Shown: one piece after another, positions 16,829 to 25,676 of the stretch
Numbering within the stretch: the stretch's first letter is position 1
Layout of the letters: each line of letters opens with the position of its first letter
From: Flavobacterium turcicum
Lineage (GTDB): Bacteria > Bacteroidota > Bacteroidia > Flavobacteriales > Flavobacteriaceae
Length of the DNA: 64,000 bases
NCBI RefSeq assembly: GCF_011365745.1
Contig: NZ_JAAOBY010000001.1
Span: forward strand, 434,001-498,000
Direction of reading: 5' to 3'
Position numbers and translations under genes: made by a program
The notes under the pieces: generated by a model
Database searches by the model: none
Seen by the model: the letters and a program-made list of their open reading frames with translations, nothing else
What the model was told of the DNA's origin: nothing

Positions 16829-17575
16829 ATGAAACTTACATTAAAAATATGGCGTCAAGCCAACGCCAAAGCAGAAGGTAAAATTGTTGAGTATCCGTTA
16901 GATGGTATCGAAGAGGACATGTCTTTCCTTGAAATGCTTGACGTATTAAACGAAGGTTTAATTAACAAAGGAGATTTGCCAGTATCTTTTGACCACGATT
17001 GTCGTGAAGGAATTTGTGGATCTTGCTCTTTGTATATCAACGGTGAAGCTCACGGGCCAGACAGACGTGTACCAACTTGTCAGTTGCACATGAGAATGTT
17101 TAAAGATGGTGATACTATTTTTATCGAGCCATTCAGAGCAAAAGCTTTCCCAGTTATTAAGGATTTAGTTGTTGACAGAAGTGCTTTTGATAGAATTCAA
17201 CACGCAGGTGGTTTCGTGTCGGTAAATACTTCAGGAAAACCAACAGATGCAAATGCTACTTTGATTCCTAAACACGATGCCGATAGAGCTTTTGATGCTG
17301 CAACTTGTATTGGTTGTGGAGCTTGTGTTGCAAGTTGTAAAAACTCATCTGCAATGTTATTCGTGTCTGCTAAAGTATCTCAATATGCTTTGTTACCACA
17401 AGGAAAAGTTGAGGCTGCTGATCGTGTATTGAATATGGTAGCACAAATGGACGCAGAAGGTTTTGGTAACTGTACCAATACTGGTGCGTGTGAAGTAGAG
17501 TGTCCAAAAGGAATTTCTCTAGAGAACATTGCTCGTATGAACAGAGAATACTTATCTGCTAGTTTAAAAGGATAA
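16829..17575 (+). CDS. sdhB: Succinate dehydrogenase iron-sulfur subunit
   Basis: This 248-residue subunit relays electrons from FAD to quinone through three clusters. The plant-type 2Fe-2S site has Cys58, Cys63, Cys66 and Cys84 (CREGICGSC and TCQLHM). The 4Fe-4S site is [11 protein letters not shown] near residue 155, and the 3Fe-4S site is [14 protein letters not shown] near 212. All cluster Cys are present. It is the last gene of sdhCAB and is followed by a strong terminator. Confidence 0.97.
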   Translation: MKLTLKIWRQANAKAEGKIVEYPLDGIEEDMSFLEMLDVLNEGLINKGDLPVSFDHDCREGICGSCSLYINGEAHGPDRRVPTCQLHMRMFKDGDTIFIEPFRAKAFPVIKDLVVDRSAFDRIQHAGGFVSVNTSGKPTDANATLIPKHDADRAFDAATCIGCGACVASCKNSSAMLFVSAKVSQYALLPQGKVEAADRVLNMVAQMDAEGFGNCTNTGACEVECPKGISLENIARMNREYLSASLKG

Positions 17576-17624
17576 TAAGTCAGTCTTAAAAATCATATTC
17601 TTAAGACGAAACATTCATAATTAT

Positions 17625-17664
17625 AAAAAACGCATTCAATTTCAAAGTTGAATGCGTTTTTTTT
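17625..17664 (+). terminator. Terminator of sdhCAB
   Basis: AACGCATTCAA and TTGAATGCGTT form an 11-bp stem around TTTCAAAG-type bases, followed by eight T residues. Confidence 0.9.
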
Positions 17665-17692
17665 ATGGAGTAAATGTCAGATTCAAAAGGGG

Positions 17693-18256
17693 TTAGTCTT
17701 TCCATCCCCATGGAGCAGCGGGTGTTGCTACTGTTTTTGTTAGATCAAATTTTACGGTAAACAATCTATCAGAGCCTATTCGTCTTAGGTTATAGGTAAA
17801 TGAGGTTTCGTCAATAGTAATCCACCAAACATTTGTAGCGGCGTTCGGAATTAAATTGAATGTTTCTTGGTCTGCTGGAAAAAATTGAATTCCAGCACTC
17901 CCTGAATTTGGACTCGTACCGCCGTATTGTGTTACTTTATCTTCGGTTCCATCTTCGTGTCTGTGGTCGTGTTTCAATTTAATTCTGTCTTTATCGAATG
18001 TTAAAACCCATGTTCTTGATTTGTCATCACCAACAAAAAACGGAATTCTAATGGTTTTTTTGTCGCAGCTTCTAACATGCATTACTAGTTTTTTATCCCT
18101 AAAAGTATCATTCGATGCGCCTTCTTTAATTTCTCCTTCAAACGATTTTCCGCAATGTTTATGCAGATTTTCCCAAAATTGTTGAGCGCCCGTTTTTTCT
18201 TGTGCCTGAATGGCTAAGTGACTTAAAAGTACTAGGGTAAATAATATTTTTTTCAT
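17693..18256 (-). CDS. Hypothetical exported protein
   Basis: This 187-residue protein has a signal peptide (MKKILFTLVLLSHLAIQAQ, cut near residue 19). The mature part is beta-rich with no family I can name; visible segments are KHCGKSFEGEIKEG, TWVLTFDKDRIKLKHDHRHEDGTED and WWITIDETSFTYNLRRIGSDR. Two Cys residues (near 35 and 64) could form a disulfide. Because the signal peptide ends in an ordinary AQA site with no Cys, it should be soluble in the periplasm. It stands alone between the sdh terminator and the divergent nitrilase-family gene. Function unknown. Confidence 0.75.
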   Translation of the reverse strand: MKKILFTLVLLSHLAIQAQEKTGAQQFWENLHKHCGKSFEGEIKEGASNDTFRDKKLVMHVRSCDKKTIRIPFFVGDDKSRTWVLTFDKDRIKLKHDHRHEDGTEDKVTQYGGTSPNSGSAGIQFFPADQETFNLIPNAATNVWWITIDETSFTYNLRRIGSDRLFTVKFDLTKTVATPAAPWGWKD

Positions 18257-18329
18257 GTCTTAGTTTTTTGCTAAAGTAAGGAAGTTATTATAGGTTAGAA
18301 TTATTATTTTTATAGAAAATTAGAAAGAA

Positions 18330-19094
18330 ATGCAAGTAAGCTTTATTCAATCGCCCCTAGTTTGGGAGAACCCACAAGCCAATCGGAACTATTTTACAAG
18401 TACTATAGCGTCTGTGCCAGTAGACACTAATTTAATTGTACTGCCTGAAATGTTTACTTCTGGATTTACTATGAACCCGAAAGCCGTTGCCGAAAGTATG
18501 CAGGGAGAAACGATTCAATGGTTGCAACTTTTGGCGCAAAGCCGAAATTGTGCCATCACAGGAAGCTTGGTTATTGAAGATGGTGATCAATATTACAACC
18601 GTTTGGTCTTTGTTTATCCATCAGGTGCAATTCAATCGTATGATAAAAAGCATTTATTTACCCTGTCTGGAGAGCACGAGGTATATACGGCTGGTACCGA
18701 AAAAGTAGTTGTAGAGTACATGGGTTGGAGGATATGTCCTTTTATTTGCTATGATCTCAGATTTCCTGTTTTCTCCCGAAATAATGTCAATTATGATTTG
18801 CTGTTGTATGTGGCAAGTTGGCCTAAAACTAGAACCAATGCTTGGGATATTTTACTCCAAGCACGTGCTGTTGAAAACATGTGCTACGCTATTGGAGTAA
18901 ACCGTATTGGCACAGATGCAAATGGTTATGAGTACATCGGGCACTCTCAAGCTATAGATTATCTTGGTAAGGCACTAGTTGCTGCGAATGAGGTTGAAGG
19001 TGTTTTTACAACGATTTTGGATAAAGATGCCTTATTGGAAACACGACAAAAACTCAACTTCTTGAACGACCAAGACGCTTTTTATTTGCTGTAA
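18330..19094 (+). CDS. Nitrilase-family amidase (omega-amidase-like)
   Basis: This 254-residue carbon-nitrogen hydrolase has the catalytic Glu-Lys-Cys triad: Glu40 in VLPEMF, Lys106 in YDKKHLF and Cys140 in FICYDLRFP. The closest family match by motif is the YafV/omega-amidase group, which hydrolyses alpha-ketoglutaramate and related amides formed by transaminases. There is no signal peptide, so it is cytoplasmic. Its 3' end lies eight bases from that of the convergent Ig-like lipoprotein gene. Enzyme class is firm; substrate is inferred. Confidence 0.87.
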   Translation: MQVSFIQSPLVWENPQANRNYFTSTIASVPVDTNLIVLPEMFTSGFTMNPKAVAESMQGETIQWLQLLAQSRNCAITGSLVIEDGDQYYNRLVFVYPSGAIQSYDKKHLFTLSGEHEVYTAGTEKVVVEYMGWRICPFICYDLRFPVFSRNNVNYDLLLYVASWPKTRTNAWDILLQARAVENMCYAIGVNRIGTDANGYEYIGHSQAIDYLGKALVAANEVEGVFTTILDKDALLETRQKLNFLNDQDAFYLL

Positions 19095-19101
19095 AGCAAC
19101 T

Positions 19102-20754
19102 TTATTTCTTTTTCTTTATTTCTTTTTTTGGTTCGGGAACGTATGGTATACTTAAATCAAAGGTTTGATTAACGTCCCAATTCGTTCTAATTTCAATTAT
19201 TTTTGATAGGTAGATTACCTCTTCCGCTTGTCGTTTTTCTATAAAGGATCCTGAATCCCATTCTTTATTTGCGTTTGTATCGTATATGGCGCGTAAAGAG
19301 TATTGTGCTGGTTCTAAAAGGTTGAAGTTAATAGTACTTGCCTCAGTTGTGTATTCTGCTGCTTGTACTTCTCCTTTTTCGTTTGTAAGTTCGATTAGTA
19401 CCGGATATGATTTTGCATTTTGTAATTGTACAATAAGATTTCCGTAATCAGCCGCAGAACGAGTTGTTATTTTAAAACTTAAAGAGTCATTTTTTTGGTC
19501 AAAAAAATCAGTTACCGCATCCGGAAGCAAGGATATGGTGTAGTTTTCTTGCTCTTCTTTTTTGAAATCGAGAAATAGTTTTTGCTCAAATTCATCGTAA
19601 TAACTTGTAAAGGGAACTGTTGTACGTGATTTGTTAATGATGCTAATTTTACTGTCGTTCACTTTGGTTAAAGGCGTGTTGCTTTCAAATCCAAAGCGTT
19701 CTCTGAATTTTAAATCGTTCGTTTGTAATGGTGACAGTCGTAGGGTGTCCTTCTTTTGATCTTTTATTTTAAAACTGAAATTGGCTTTATACGTGCCTTT
19801 GGTCACAGCTAGTTGCAAGGAATCTGCTTTTAATGGTTTGTACCAAATTTGTAGAGAATCTTTTTTAGGGAATTTAGTCACCAAGCTTTCAAGAGCTGTG
19901 CTATTGTTCCTTAAAGCAAGCATCGGTAAATCTTTTTTCGATTTAATCTTCCCTTCATGTCCCATTAACAAGCGGTTACCGGAGGCTTGGGTAGGTTTAA
20001 AACTTTTAAACGGAAGCGCTTCTTTGAATATTTCCAATTCATACAAGGTGTCGTTAGGCACAGTTACAAATTCCTTGATGAAGCCAATTTTGTCTGTTTT
20101 TGGATTGTATTTGTTATTGCTATTTGCATCCTTAACAGCGACCAAAAGGTATTTTCCAGCTTTTAAGTTTTCGAATTTAAAGCTTTTTAAACTGTCAAGA
20201 GTATTGGTTATGTAGCGTGGGGTTTCCTTATATACGATGGAGTCTGTATATTTTTCATTTACATCATAGAGCATTACTGATACAAATGATTCCACCTCCT
20301 TGTCAATGGCGCTTTTAATCACTCCGCTTAGTTGCAAGGAATCTATATCTGAGCCAGTAGAAAAAACGTATTTGAATTGATTCAACGGATTTCCTTCGTT
20401 ATTGTCTGCTATACTTTGCCCAAAATTAAAACTATAAGTCGTATTGGGTTGTAGTGTGTCTTTAATTTTAATTGTGATCGTTTTGCTAGCGGTTGTGGGC
20501 AAAATTAGTGGATCGTTTTTCATTGGCGGAGACACAATCAACTGCTTCGAAAGATTTTTCAATTTGATATTCTCGTCAAATACTAATTTGATTTCATTTC
20601 CTTTGAAATTAGTTTTGAAATTTTCAGGAAAACTTACTTTCAGTACGGGAGCGATAGTGTCTTTTAGGCCACCAGTTATGGAGCCGCGTTTGGCGCATCC
20701 TACAATTATAAATAGTATTATTAGACTAATATATCTCCAATTTGTTTTAAACAT
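19102..20754 (-). CDS. Ig-like domain lipoprotein
   Basis: ATG 20754 gives a lipoprotein signal peptide (MFKTNWRYISLIILFIIVGC, Cys at residue 20), so I reject the upstream TTG at 20787. The mature N-terminus holds a bacterial Ig-like (Big_5/SbsA-type) domain of about 110 residues: TIAPVLKVSFPENFKTNF, KLVFDENIKLKN, LQPNTTYSFNFG. The rest of the 550-residue protein is beta-rich with a repeat resembling carboxypeptidase-regulatory folds (FENLKAGKYLLVAVKDANSNN, FNLLEPAQYSLRAIYDTNAN). The C-terminus is strongly basic (EPKKEIKKKK). It is presumably an outer-membrane or surface lipoprotein. No enzymatic motif is visible. Confidence 0.82.
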   Translation of the reverse strand: MFKTNWRYISLIILFIIVGCAKRGSITGGLKDTIAPVLKVSFPENFKTNFKGNEIKLVFDENIKLKNLSKQLIVSPPMKNDPLILPTTASKTITIKIKDTLQPNTTYSFNFGQSIADNNEGNPLNQFKYVFSTGSDIDSLQLSGVIKSAIDKEVESFVSVMLYDVNEKYTDSIVYKETPRYITNTLDSLKSFKFENLKAGKYLLVAVKDANSNNKYNPKTDKIGFIKEFVTVPNDTLYELEIFKEALPFKSFKPTQASGNRLLMGHEGKIKSKKDLPMLALRNNSTALESLVTKFPKKDSLQIWYKPLKADSLQLAVTKGTYKANFSFKIKDQKKDTLRLSPLQTNDLKFRERFGFESNTPLTKVNDSKISIINKSRTTVPFTSYYDEFEQKLFLDFKKEEQENYTISLLPDAVTDFFDQKNDSLSFKITTRSAADYGNLIVQLQNAKSYPVLIELTNEKGEVQAAEYTTEASTINFNLLEPAQYSLRAIYDTNANKEWDSGSFIEKRQAEEVIYLSKIIEIRTNWDVNQTFDLSIPYVPEPKKEIKKKK

Positions 20755-20886
20755 GCTTGATCGAATTTTTAAAGTACAAAATAACAATTATAATTCTTGC
20801 AACCGAAATTTTTATACAAATATTGTGAGCTTATAGTTTACAATTGAGATTTGAAAAAATCACTAAAAAAATGGGTACACATTCCT

Positions 20887-20894
20887 TAAATTTG
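20887..20894 (+). promoter_or_regulatory. Likely -7 element for the epimerase gene
   Basis: TAAATTTG is a perfect TAnnTTTG match in the gap between the divergent lipoprotein and epimerase genes. No good -33 partner was found. Confidence 0.4.
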
Positions 20895-20956
20895 TCGCTA
20901 GTAGCACGATTCGTAGTGTTAAGTGTTTGTTTCATTCTAAGTAATAAAAAATAATC

Positions 20957-21358
20957 ATGAGAAAAATTGAACATATAGGTATTGCAGTTAAGGATTTAGA
21001 AGTTTCTAACTTGGTTTTTGAAAAACTATTTGGGGCACCGGCCTACAAATTTGAAGAGGTGCTAAGTGAAGGTGTTACGACTTCATTCTTTCAAAGCGGA
21101 CCCAATAAAATTGAACTTTTGGCTGCAACGCATCCGGATAGTCCCATTGCAAAATTTATAGAGAAAAAGGGAGAAGGTATTCATCACATTGCCTTTGATG
21201 TTGAAGATATTGTTGCTGAGATTGCTAGATTAAAAAATGAAGGTTTTGTGGTGTTGAATGAAACGCCTAAAAAGGGAGCTGACAATAAATTAGTGGCTTT
21301 TTTACATCCCAAAAGCAGCAACGGCGTCCTAATTGAATTGTGTCAAGAAATAAAATAA
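20957..21358 (+). CDS. mce: Methylmalonyl-CoA epimerase
   Basis: This 133-residue glyoxalase-fold enzyme interconverts the R and S forms of methylmalonyl-CoA in the propionate/succinate pathway. Metal ligands are visible: His in IEHIGIAV (residue 5), His in GIHHIAFDV near 76, and Glu in VLIELCQ near 128. Two beta-alpha-beta-beta-beta repeats fill the protein, and the length is typical. It is monocistronic, and no methylmalonyl-CoA mutase gene lies in the window. Confidence 0.92.
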   Translation: MRKIEHIGIAVKDLEVSNLVFEKLFGAPAYKFEEVLSEGVTTSFFQSGPNKIELLAATHPDSPIAKFIEKKGEGIHHIAFDVEDIVAEIARLKNEGFVVLNETPKKGADNKLVAFLHPKSSNGVLIELCQEIK

Positions 21359-21497
21359 TTAAAATGTAGGAGTACTAGCTTGCTAGTAGTCAACTAGTTT
21401 TAATTAGTAGTGCTGTTGTTATTGTTTATTATTAAAAACAAGCGCAAAAATATTTGGAGCAAATGAAAAATAATGGTAATATTGCAAACTCTTAACC

Positions 21498-21571
21498 GGT
21501 CCTATAGCTCAGCTGGTTAGAGCACCTGACTCATAATCAGGTGGTCCCTGGTTCGAGCCCAGGTGGGACCA
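21498..21571 (+). tRNA. tRNA with anticodon CAT (elongator tRNA-Met; tRNA-Ile2 possible)
   Basis: A complete 74-base cloverleaf is present: acceptor GGTCCTA pairs with TGGGACC, the D-loop has AGCTGGTTAGA, the anticodon stem CCTGA/TCAGG encloses CTCATAA (anticodon CAT), and the T-arm has GGTTCGAGCC. The discriminator is A, and CCA is not fully encoded. Pair G1-C72 rules out an initiator tRNA. Sequence alone does not separate Met from lysidine-modified Ile. A terminator follows at 21579. Confidence 0.93.
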
Positions 21572-21578
21572 CATCCAA

Positions 21579-21611
21579 AAACCTCCAAATGTAATTTGGA
21601 GGTTTTTTTTT
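21579..21611 (+). terminator. Terminator after the CAT tRNA
   Basis: ACCTCCAAAT and ATTTGGAGGT form a 10-bp stem followed by eight T residues. Confidence 0.88.
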
Positions 21612-21704
21612 AAACCATTAGGAGCTATTATTCGTAAATGAAATGAAACGATTAAAAAAAGAGTATTAAAAACTCAATAGATTTTTTTTTATCGTAAAAT
21701 TTGT

Positions 21705-21712
21705 TATTTTTG
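21705..21712 (+). promoter_or_regulatory. Possible -7 element just before the small membrane protein gene
   Basis: TATTTTTG matches TAnnTTTG and ends seven bases before the ATG at 21719, which would leave almost no 5' leader. Confidence 0.4.
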
Positions 21713-21718
21713 GGCACT

Positions 21719-21931
21719 ATGGAAGGCAGAGTAAATAAATTTTATTTTTTAATTTTTCTAATAGGGAGCGTTAATATTGCTTTAGGGCAAGTTCCTCCTC
21801 CGCCGCCAGGCGAAGACGCTCCAATTTTGTCTGTTTCTCAGTATTTAGATTATGTAGCTTTAATTGCCGTGTTTTTTGGATTTTATATTTTACATCATTA
21901 TAGAAAAAAACAAAACCCTTTAGACAACTAA
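21719..21931 (+). CDS. Small proline-rich single-pass membrane protein
   Basis: I choose ATG 21719 over the TTG at 21701; it yields 70 residues. The N-terminus MEGRVNKFYFLIFLIGSVNIALGQ is a signal peptide. It is followed by the proline run VPPPPPGEDAP, a second hydrophobic helix (YVALIAVFFGFYILHH) and the basic tail YRKKQNPLDN. The shape (signal peptide, short outside linker, membrane helix, positive tail) is common for small flavobacterial membrane proteins of unknown function. Its last seven codons double as one arm of a bidirectional terminator. Confidence 0.65.
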   Translation: MEGRVNKFYFLIFLIGSVNIALGQVPPPPPGEDAPILSVSQYLDYVALIAVFFGFYILHHYRKKQNPLDN

Positions 21932-21947
21932 AGGGTTTTGTTTTTTT
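21911..21947. terminator. Bidirectional terminator overlapping a coding end
   Basis: CAAAACCCTTTAG and CTAAAGGGTTTTG form a 13-bp perfect stem around ACAA, with T runs on both strands. It serves the small protein gene (+) and ribE (-), and includes the last codons of the former. Confidence 0.85.
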
Positions 21948-22533
21948 AATGTGCTTGGTGTAATCGTGCAACATATTTGCCAATTACATCAAACTCTAGG
22001 TTTACTCTAGTGCCGATTTTAAAACTATTAAAATTGGTATGCTCATAGGTATACGGAATAATAGCAACGCTAAACTGATTTTTCTTCGAGTTCACCACAG
22101 TTAAACTTACTCCGTTTACCGTGATAGACCCTTTTTCTATAGTTAGATTGTTAAGTGTAGGGTCATATTCAAAGCTGTATTTCCAACTTCCATTCGTTTC
22201 TTCAGCCTCTATGCAAGTTCCTACTTGATCAACATGTCCTTGTACAAGATGACCATCTAATCGATCTCCTAATTTCATCGCGCGCTCTAGATTTATTTGA
22301 TCACCTACATGCCACGAGGCTAAGTTGGTTTTCTGTAAAGTTTCATCAATTGCGGTAACTGTGAAACGATTGTCGTTTATGGCAACCACGGTCAAACAAA
22401 CGCCATTATGAGCAACGCTTTGGTCGATTTTTAGTTCGTTCGTTATAGCGGCTTCAATAGTGATGTGTACGTTTGAGTTTTCTTTTTCTATTTCTTGGAT
22501 GATTCCAAGTGTTTCTATGATTCCTGTAAACAT
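21946..22533 (-). CDS. ribE: Riboflavin synthase, alpha subunit
   Basis: This 195-residue enzyme dismutates two molecules of dimethyl-ribityllumazine into riboflavin. It opens with the diagnostic MFTGIIETLG and has two lumazine-binding repeats, each with a V-S/C-LTVV element (HNGVCLTVVAIND about residue 42; VNGVSLTVVNSK about 138) and the GDxxNLE segment. Length is standard. It is divergent from pdxA and shares a bidirectional terminator with the small membrane protein gene. No FMN riboswitch was seen in the 58-base gap upstream. Confidence 0.95.
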   Translation of the reverse strand: MFTGIIETLGIIQEIEKENSNVHITIEAAITNELKIDQSVAHNGVCLTVVAINDNRFTVTAIDETLQKTNLASWHVGDQINLERAMKLGDRLDGHLVQGHVDQVGTCIEAEETNGSWKYSFEYDPTLNNLTIEKGSITVNGVSLTVVNSKKNQFSVAIIPYTYEHTNFNSFKIGTRVNLEFDVIGKYVARLHQAH

Positions 22534-22550
22534 TTCTTATTTTAATTTAC

Positions 22551-22558
22551 TAAATTTG
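22551..22558 (+). promoter_or_regulatory. Likely -7 element of pdxA
   Basis: TAAATTTG, a perfect TAnnTTTG match, lies 34 bases before the pdxA ATG. No clear -33 element was found. Confidence 0.45.
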
Positions 22559-22591
22559 TCCTTCAAAATTAGCAATAAATAACGGTAAGTC

Positions 22592-23635
22592 ATGGTGAAA
22601 AAAGCAGAAAATATATTGGTAGGAATTTCTATTGGAGATTTAAACGGTATTGGAAGCGAGGTGGTGTTAAAAACATTCGAAGATGCTCGTATGTTGGAGT
22701 TGTGCACGCCAATTATTTTTGCCAATGTAAAGCTATTATCATTTGTTAAAAAATCATTTCAATCAACTACTACTTTGCACGGTATTGATAAGTTAGACCA
22801 AGCAATTCCCGGAAAAATTAATGTGTTAAACGTTTGGAAGGAAGGGGTAGATGTTCGTTTGGGTCAGTCCGATGAGAAAGCAGGTGAATATGCCATAAAA
22901 TCCTTCATAGCGGCTACCGAAGCTTTAAAAGAGGGTACTATTGATGTTTTGGTAACTGCGCCAATCAACAAATACAACATACAATCTGAAGCGTTTCAAT
23001 TTCCGGGTCATACCGATTATTTGAACCAAGAGTTAGAAGGTAATGCGTTAATGTTAATGGTGCAAGATAATTTACGAGTGGGTTTGCTTACCGATCATAT
23101 ACCATTGAGTGAAGTTGCGGCACATTTGACAGAGGAACTGATTGTGAAAAAAATTGAAACTATCAAACAAACATTGATTCAGGATTTTAGTATCAATAAA
23201 CCAAAAATAGCAGTTTTAGGTTTGAATCCGCATTGTGGAGATGGAGGAGTAATAGGAAATGAGGACGATGCTATTTTAAAACCTGCGCTACGCAAATTGT
23301 TTGACAAAGGGACATTGGTTTTTGGACCATTCCCAGCAGATGGATTTTTTGGAAGTAATCAATATGAAAAGTACGATGCGATCATTGCAACTTATCACGA
23401 TCAAGGTCTAATTCCATTTAAAACCTTGTCATTTGGTAAAGGAGTTAATTTTACTGCAGGTTTACACAAAGTTAGAACTTCGCCTGATCACGGAACGGCT
23501 TATGATATTGCAGGTAAAGGTATTGCTGACTATAACTCTTTTAAGGAGGCTGTATATTTGGCTATCGATATTTTTCATTCTAGAAATCAGTATGCAGAAA
23601 TTAGCGCAAAACCACTTAGAATAAAAGAAAAGTAG
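22592..23635 (+). CDS. pdxA: 4-hydroxythreonine-4-phosphate dehydrogenase
   Basis: This 347-residue enzyme oxidises 4-phosphohydroxythreonine in pyridoxal phosphate synthesis. The start GISIGDLNGIGSEVV is the PdxA N-terminus. The three metal-binding His residues are in FPGHTDYL, ATYHDQGLIPFK and SPDHGTAYDIAGKG. Also present are VTAPINK and LGLNPHCGDGG. Length is typical. It is followed by the DUF177-rpmF-fabH-accBC block, which has its own promoter. Confidence 0.95.
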   Translation: MVKKAENILVGISIGDLNGIGSEVVLKTFEDARMLELCTPIIFANVKLLSFVKKSFQSTTTLHGIDKLDQAIPGKINVLNVWKEGVDVRLGQSDEKAGEYAIKSFIAATEALKEGTIDVLVTAPINKYNIQSEAFQFPGHTDYLNQELEGNALMLMVQDNLRVGLLTDHIPLSEVAAHLTEELIVKKIETIKQTLIQDFSINKPKIAVLGLNPHCGDGGVIGNEDDAILKPALRKLFDKGTLVFGPFPADGFFGSNQYEKYDAIIATYHDQGLIPFKTLSFGKGVNFTAGLHKVRTSPDHGTAYDIAGKGIADYNSFKEAVYLAIDIFHSRNQYAEISAKPLRIKEK

Positions 23636-23684
23636 TTGTCAACAAAAAAAAGTGAATAACATTATTAGATTTGCAATAAATTTA

Positions 23685-23692
23685 TATCTTTG
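23685..23692 (+). promoter_or_regulatory. Promoter -7 element for the DUF177-rpmF operon
   Basis: TATCTTTG, followed by C, is a perfect Bacteroidota -7 element 46 bases before the DUF177 ATG. It also shows that the TTG at 23690 cannot be the translation start. Confidence 0.6.
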
Positions 23693-23737
23693 CACTCCCG
23701 TACTGAAAGCTCAGTTAAGGCTCAAATTGCTGTTGAA

Positions 23738-24280
23738 ATGAAGAACACAAAAGAATTTTTAATACCTTTTATAGGATTAAAGCTAGGGAAACATCATTTT
23801 GAATATCAAATCAGTAATGCGTTCTTTGAAATCTTTGATTATGATGAATATCAAAATTCAGATATCAAAGTAAATGTGGTTTTAGATAAGAAAAGCACGC
23901 TTTTAGAGTTGAATTTTAAACATAAAGGAACGGTAAATGTTCCTTGCGATTTGACAGGAGAAGACTTTGATTTACCTGTAAAAGGTAAAATGAAATTGAT
24001 TGTTCGTTTTGGCGAAGAGTTCAACAACGACAACGAAGAATTATTGATTTTGCCACACGGAGAATTTGAGGTGAATATTGCACAATACATATATGAAATG
24101 ATTGTACTGTCAGTTCCCTTTAAACGTGTGCATCCAGGAATAAAAGATGGAAGTTTAAATACCGAAGCCTTGACCAAGCTCAATGAGCTAAGCATAAACG
24201 AAGAAAAACAAGAATACAACGAAGAAGAAAATATTGACCCACGTTGGGACAAATTAAAGAAACTATTAACGGATAAATAA
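23738..24280 (+). CDS. DUF177 (YceD-like) protein
   Basis: I choose ATG 23738, giving 180 residues; the upstream TTG at 23690 lies inside the promoter. The protein is a YceD/DUF177 member, a family nearly always next to rpmF and linked to rRNA or ribosome assembly in plants and bacteria. Visible segments are FLIPFIGLKLGKHHFEYQI, NVPCDLTGEDFDLPVKGKM and ENIDPRWDKLKKLL, the last being the conserved C-terminal DPRW-type element. It is followed by rpmF nine bases downstream, the usual pairing. Family and context are firm; the molecular role is only known by association. Confidence 0.88.
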   Translation: MKNTKEFLIPFIGLKLGKHHFEYQISNAFFEIFDYDEYQNSDIKVNVVLDKKSTLLELNFKHKGTVNVPCDLTGEDFDLPVKGKMKLIVRFGEEFNNDNEELLILPHGEFEVNIAQYIYEMIVLSVPFKRVHPGIKDGSLNTEALTKLNELSINEEKQEYNEEENIDPRWDKLKKLLTDK

Positions 24281-24289
24281 TATAGTAAA

Positions 24290-24484
24290 ATGGCACATCC
24301 AAAGAGAAAAATCTCGAAAACAAGAAGAGATAAGAGAAGAACACATTACAAAGCTACTGCAGCACAAATAGCTACTTGTCCTATTACAGGCGAGGCGCAC
24401 TTATACCACAGAGCATACTGGCACGAAGGTAAAATGTACTACAGAGGGCAAGTTGTTATAGATAAATCTGTAGCTGTTGCTTAA
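24290..24484 (+). CDS. rpmF: 50S ribosomal protein L32
   Basis: This 64-residue basic protein has the L32 opening [17 protein letters not shown], the loop [17 protein letters not shown] and the ending YRGQVVI. It lacks the pair of CxxC zinc sites of some L32 proteins and keeps only one Cys, as many Bacteroidota versions do. It lies between DUF177 and fabH in the canonical order, and a terminator follows. Confidence 0.96.
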   Translation: MAHPKRKISKTRRDKRRTHYKATAAQIATCPITGEAHLYHRAYWHEGKMYYRGQVVIDKSVAVA

Positions 24485-24507
24485 TACATTTTAGCAAATG
24501 ATATTCG

Positions 24508-24534
24508 AACTCTCACATCGTGAGAGTTTTTTTG
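24508..24534 (+). terminator. Terminator after rpmF
   Basis: AACTCTCAC-ATC-GTGAGAGTT is a 9-bp stem followed by a T run, so fabH probably has a separate promoter. Confidence 0.85.
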
Positions 24535-24645
24535 TTGGTTAAAATTTTCATTAATTATCAGGTTCTATATCAAGTAGATGGAAATTTTTTCGTAATTTTC
24601 AAGTCTTTTAAAAAAAATCAAATGGCAACATTTGGCCAGTAATAA

Positions 24646-25653
24646 ATGCATAAAATGAATACAATCACAGCCGCAATAACCGCTGTTGGAGCCTATGTTC
24701 CTGACTTTGTTTTGAGTAACAAAGTTTTAGAAACAATGGTTGACACCAATGATGAATGGATTACTTCTCGAACTGGAATTAAGGAAAGAAGAATCTTAAA
24801 AGATGCTGATAAAGGAACCTCTTTTTTAGCTATAAAAGCAGCTCAAGATTTATTAGCCAAAGCTAATTTGGATCCTCTAGAAATTGACATGGTAATCATG
24901 GCAACAGCTACTCCGGATATGCCTGTGGCTTCTACAGGAGTATTTGTAGCAACTCAAATCGGCGCAACTAATGCTTTTGCCTATGACTTGCAAGCTGCAT
25001 GTTCAAGCTTTTTGTACGGGATGTCAACAGCTGCAGCGTACATTCAGTCTGGAAGGTATAAAAAAGTACTTTTAATTGGGGCTGATAAAATGTCTTCAAT
25101 CGTAGATTATACGGATAGAGCAACTTGTATTATTTTTGGTGATGGTGCAGGAGCAGTTTTATTCGAACCTAATCATGATGGACTTGGATTACAAGACGAG
25201 TACCTGCGAAGTGATGGAGTAGGAAGAGATTTCTTAAAAATCGATGCAGGTGGATCAATCACTCCAACTTCTCTTGAAACGGTAAGAGACAACAAGCACA
25301 GTATTTTTCAAGACGGTAAAACAGTTTTCAAGTATGCAGTTACTAATATGGCTGATGCTAGTGAATTAATTTTACAAAGAAATAATTTGACTAATCAGGA
25401 TGTATCTTGGTTAGTGCCACATCAAGCCAACAAACGTATCATTGATGCAACGGCTAATAGAATGAATCTGGAAGAGTCTAAAGTATTAATGAATATTGAA
25501 AAGTACGGTAACACAACTTCTGCCACTTTGCCATTAGTGTTGCATGATTTTGAACATTTACTTAAAAAAGGAGATAATATAATATTTGCCGCTTTTGGTG
25601 GTGGATTCACTTGGGGATCTATTTATCTAAAATGGGCTTACGACAAAAAATAA
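24646..25653 (+). CDS. fabH: 3-oxoacyl-ACP synthase III (KAS III)
   Basis: This 335-residue enzyme starts fatty-acid elongation by condensing acyl-CoA with malonyl-ACP. The catalytic triad is complete: Cys119 in LQAACSSFLYG, His in VPHQANKRIID near 254 and Asn in EKYGNTTSATLPL near 285. The N-terminal DEWITSRTGIKERRI is typical. ATG 24655 is an alternative start three codons in. It precedes accB and accC by 23 bases and so forms a fatty-acid initiation operon with them. Confidence 0.95.
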   Translation: MHKMNTITAAITAVGAYVPDFVLSNKVLETMVDTNDEWITSRTGIKERRILKDADKGTSFLAIKAAQDLLAKANLDPLEIDMVIMATATPDMPVASTGVFVATQIGATNAFAYDLQAACSSFLYGMSTAAAYIQSGRYKKVLLIGADKMSSIVDYTDRATCIIFGDGAGAVLFEPNHDGLGLQDEYLRSDGVGRDFLKIDAGGSITPTSLETVRDNKHSIFQDGKTVFKYAVTNMADASELILQRNNLTNQDVSWLVPHQANKRIIDATANRMNLEESKVLMNIEKYGNTTSATLPLVLHDFEHLLKKGDNIIFAAFGGGFTWGSIYLKWAYDKK

Positions 25654-25676
25654 ATTTAAACTAAAAACAAATAATC

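Noticed and set aside
20755..20787. Extended N-terminus (TTG start) for the Ig-like lipoprotein
   Set aside because: It would bury the lipoprotein signal peptide behind 11 extra residues; ATG 20754 gives a proper signal.
22534..22591. FMN riboswitch before ribE
   Set aside because: The gap is only 58 bases and shows none of the conserved FMN-element sequences.
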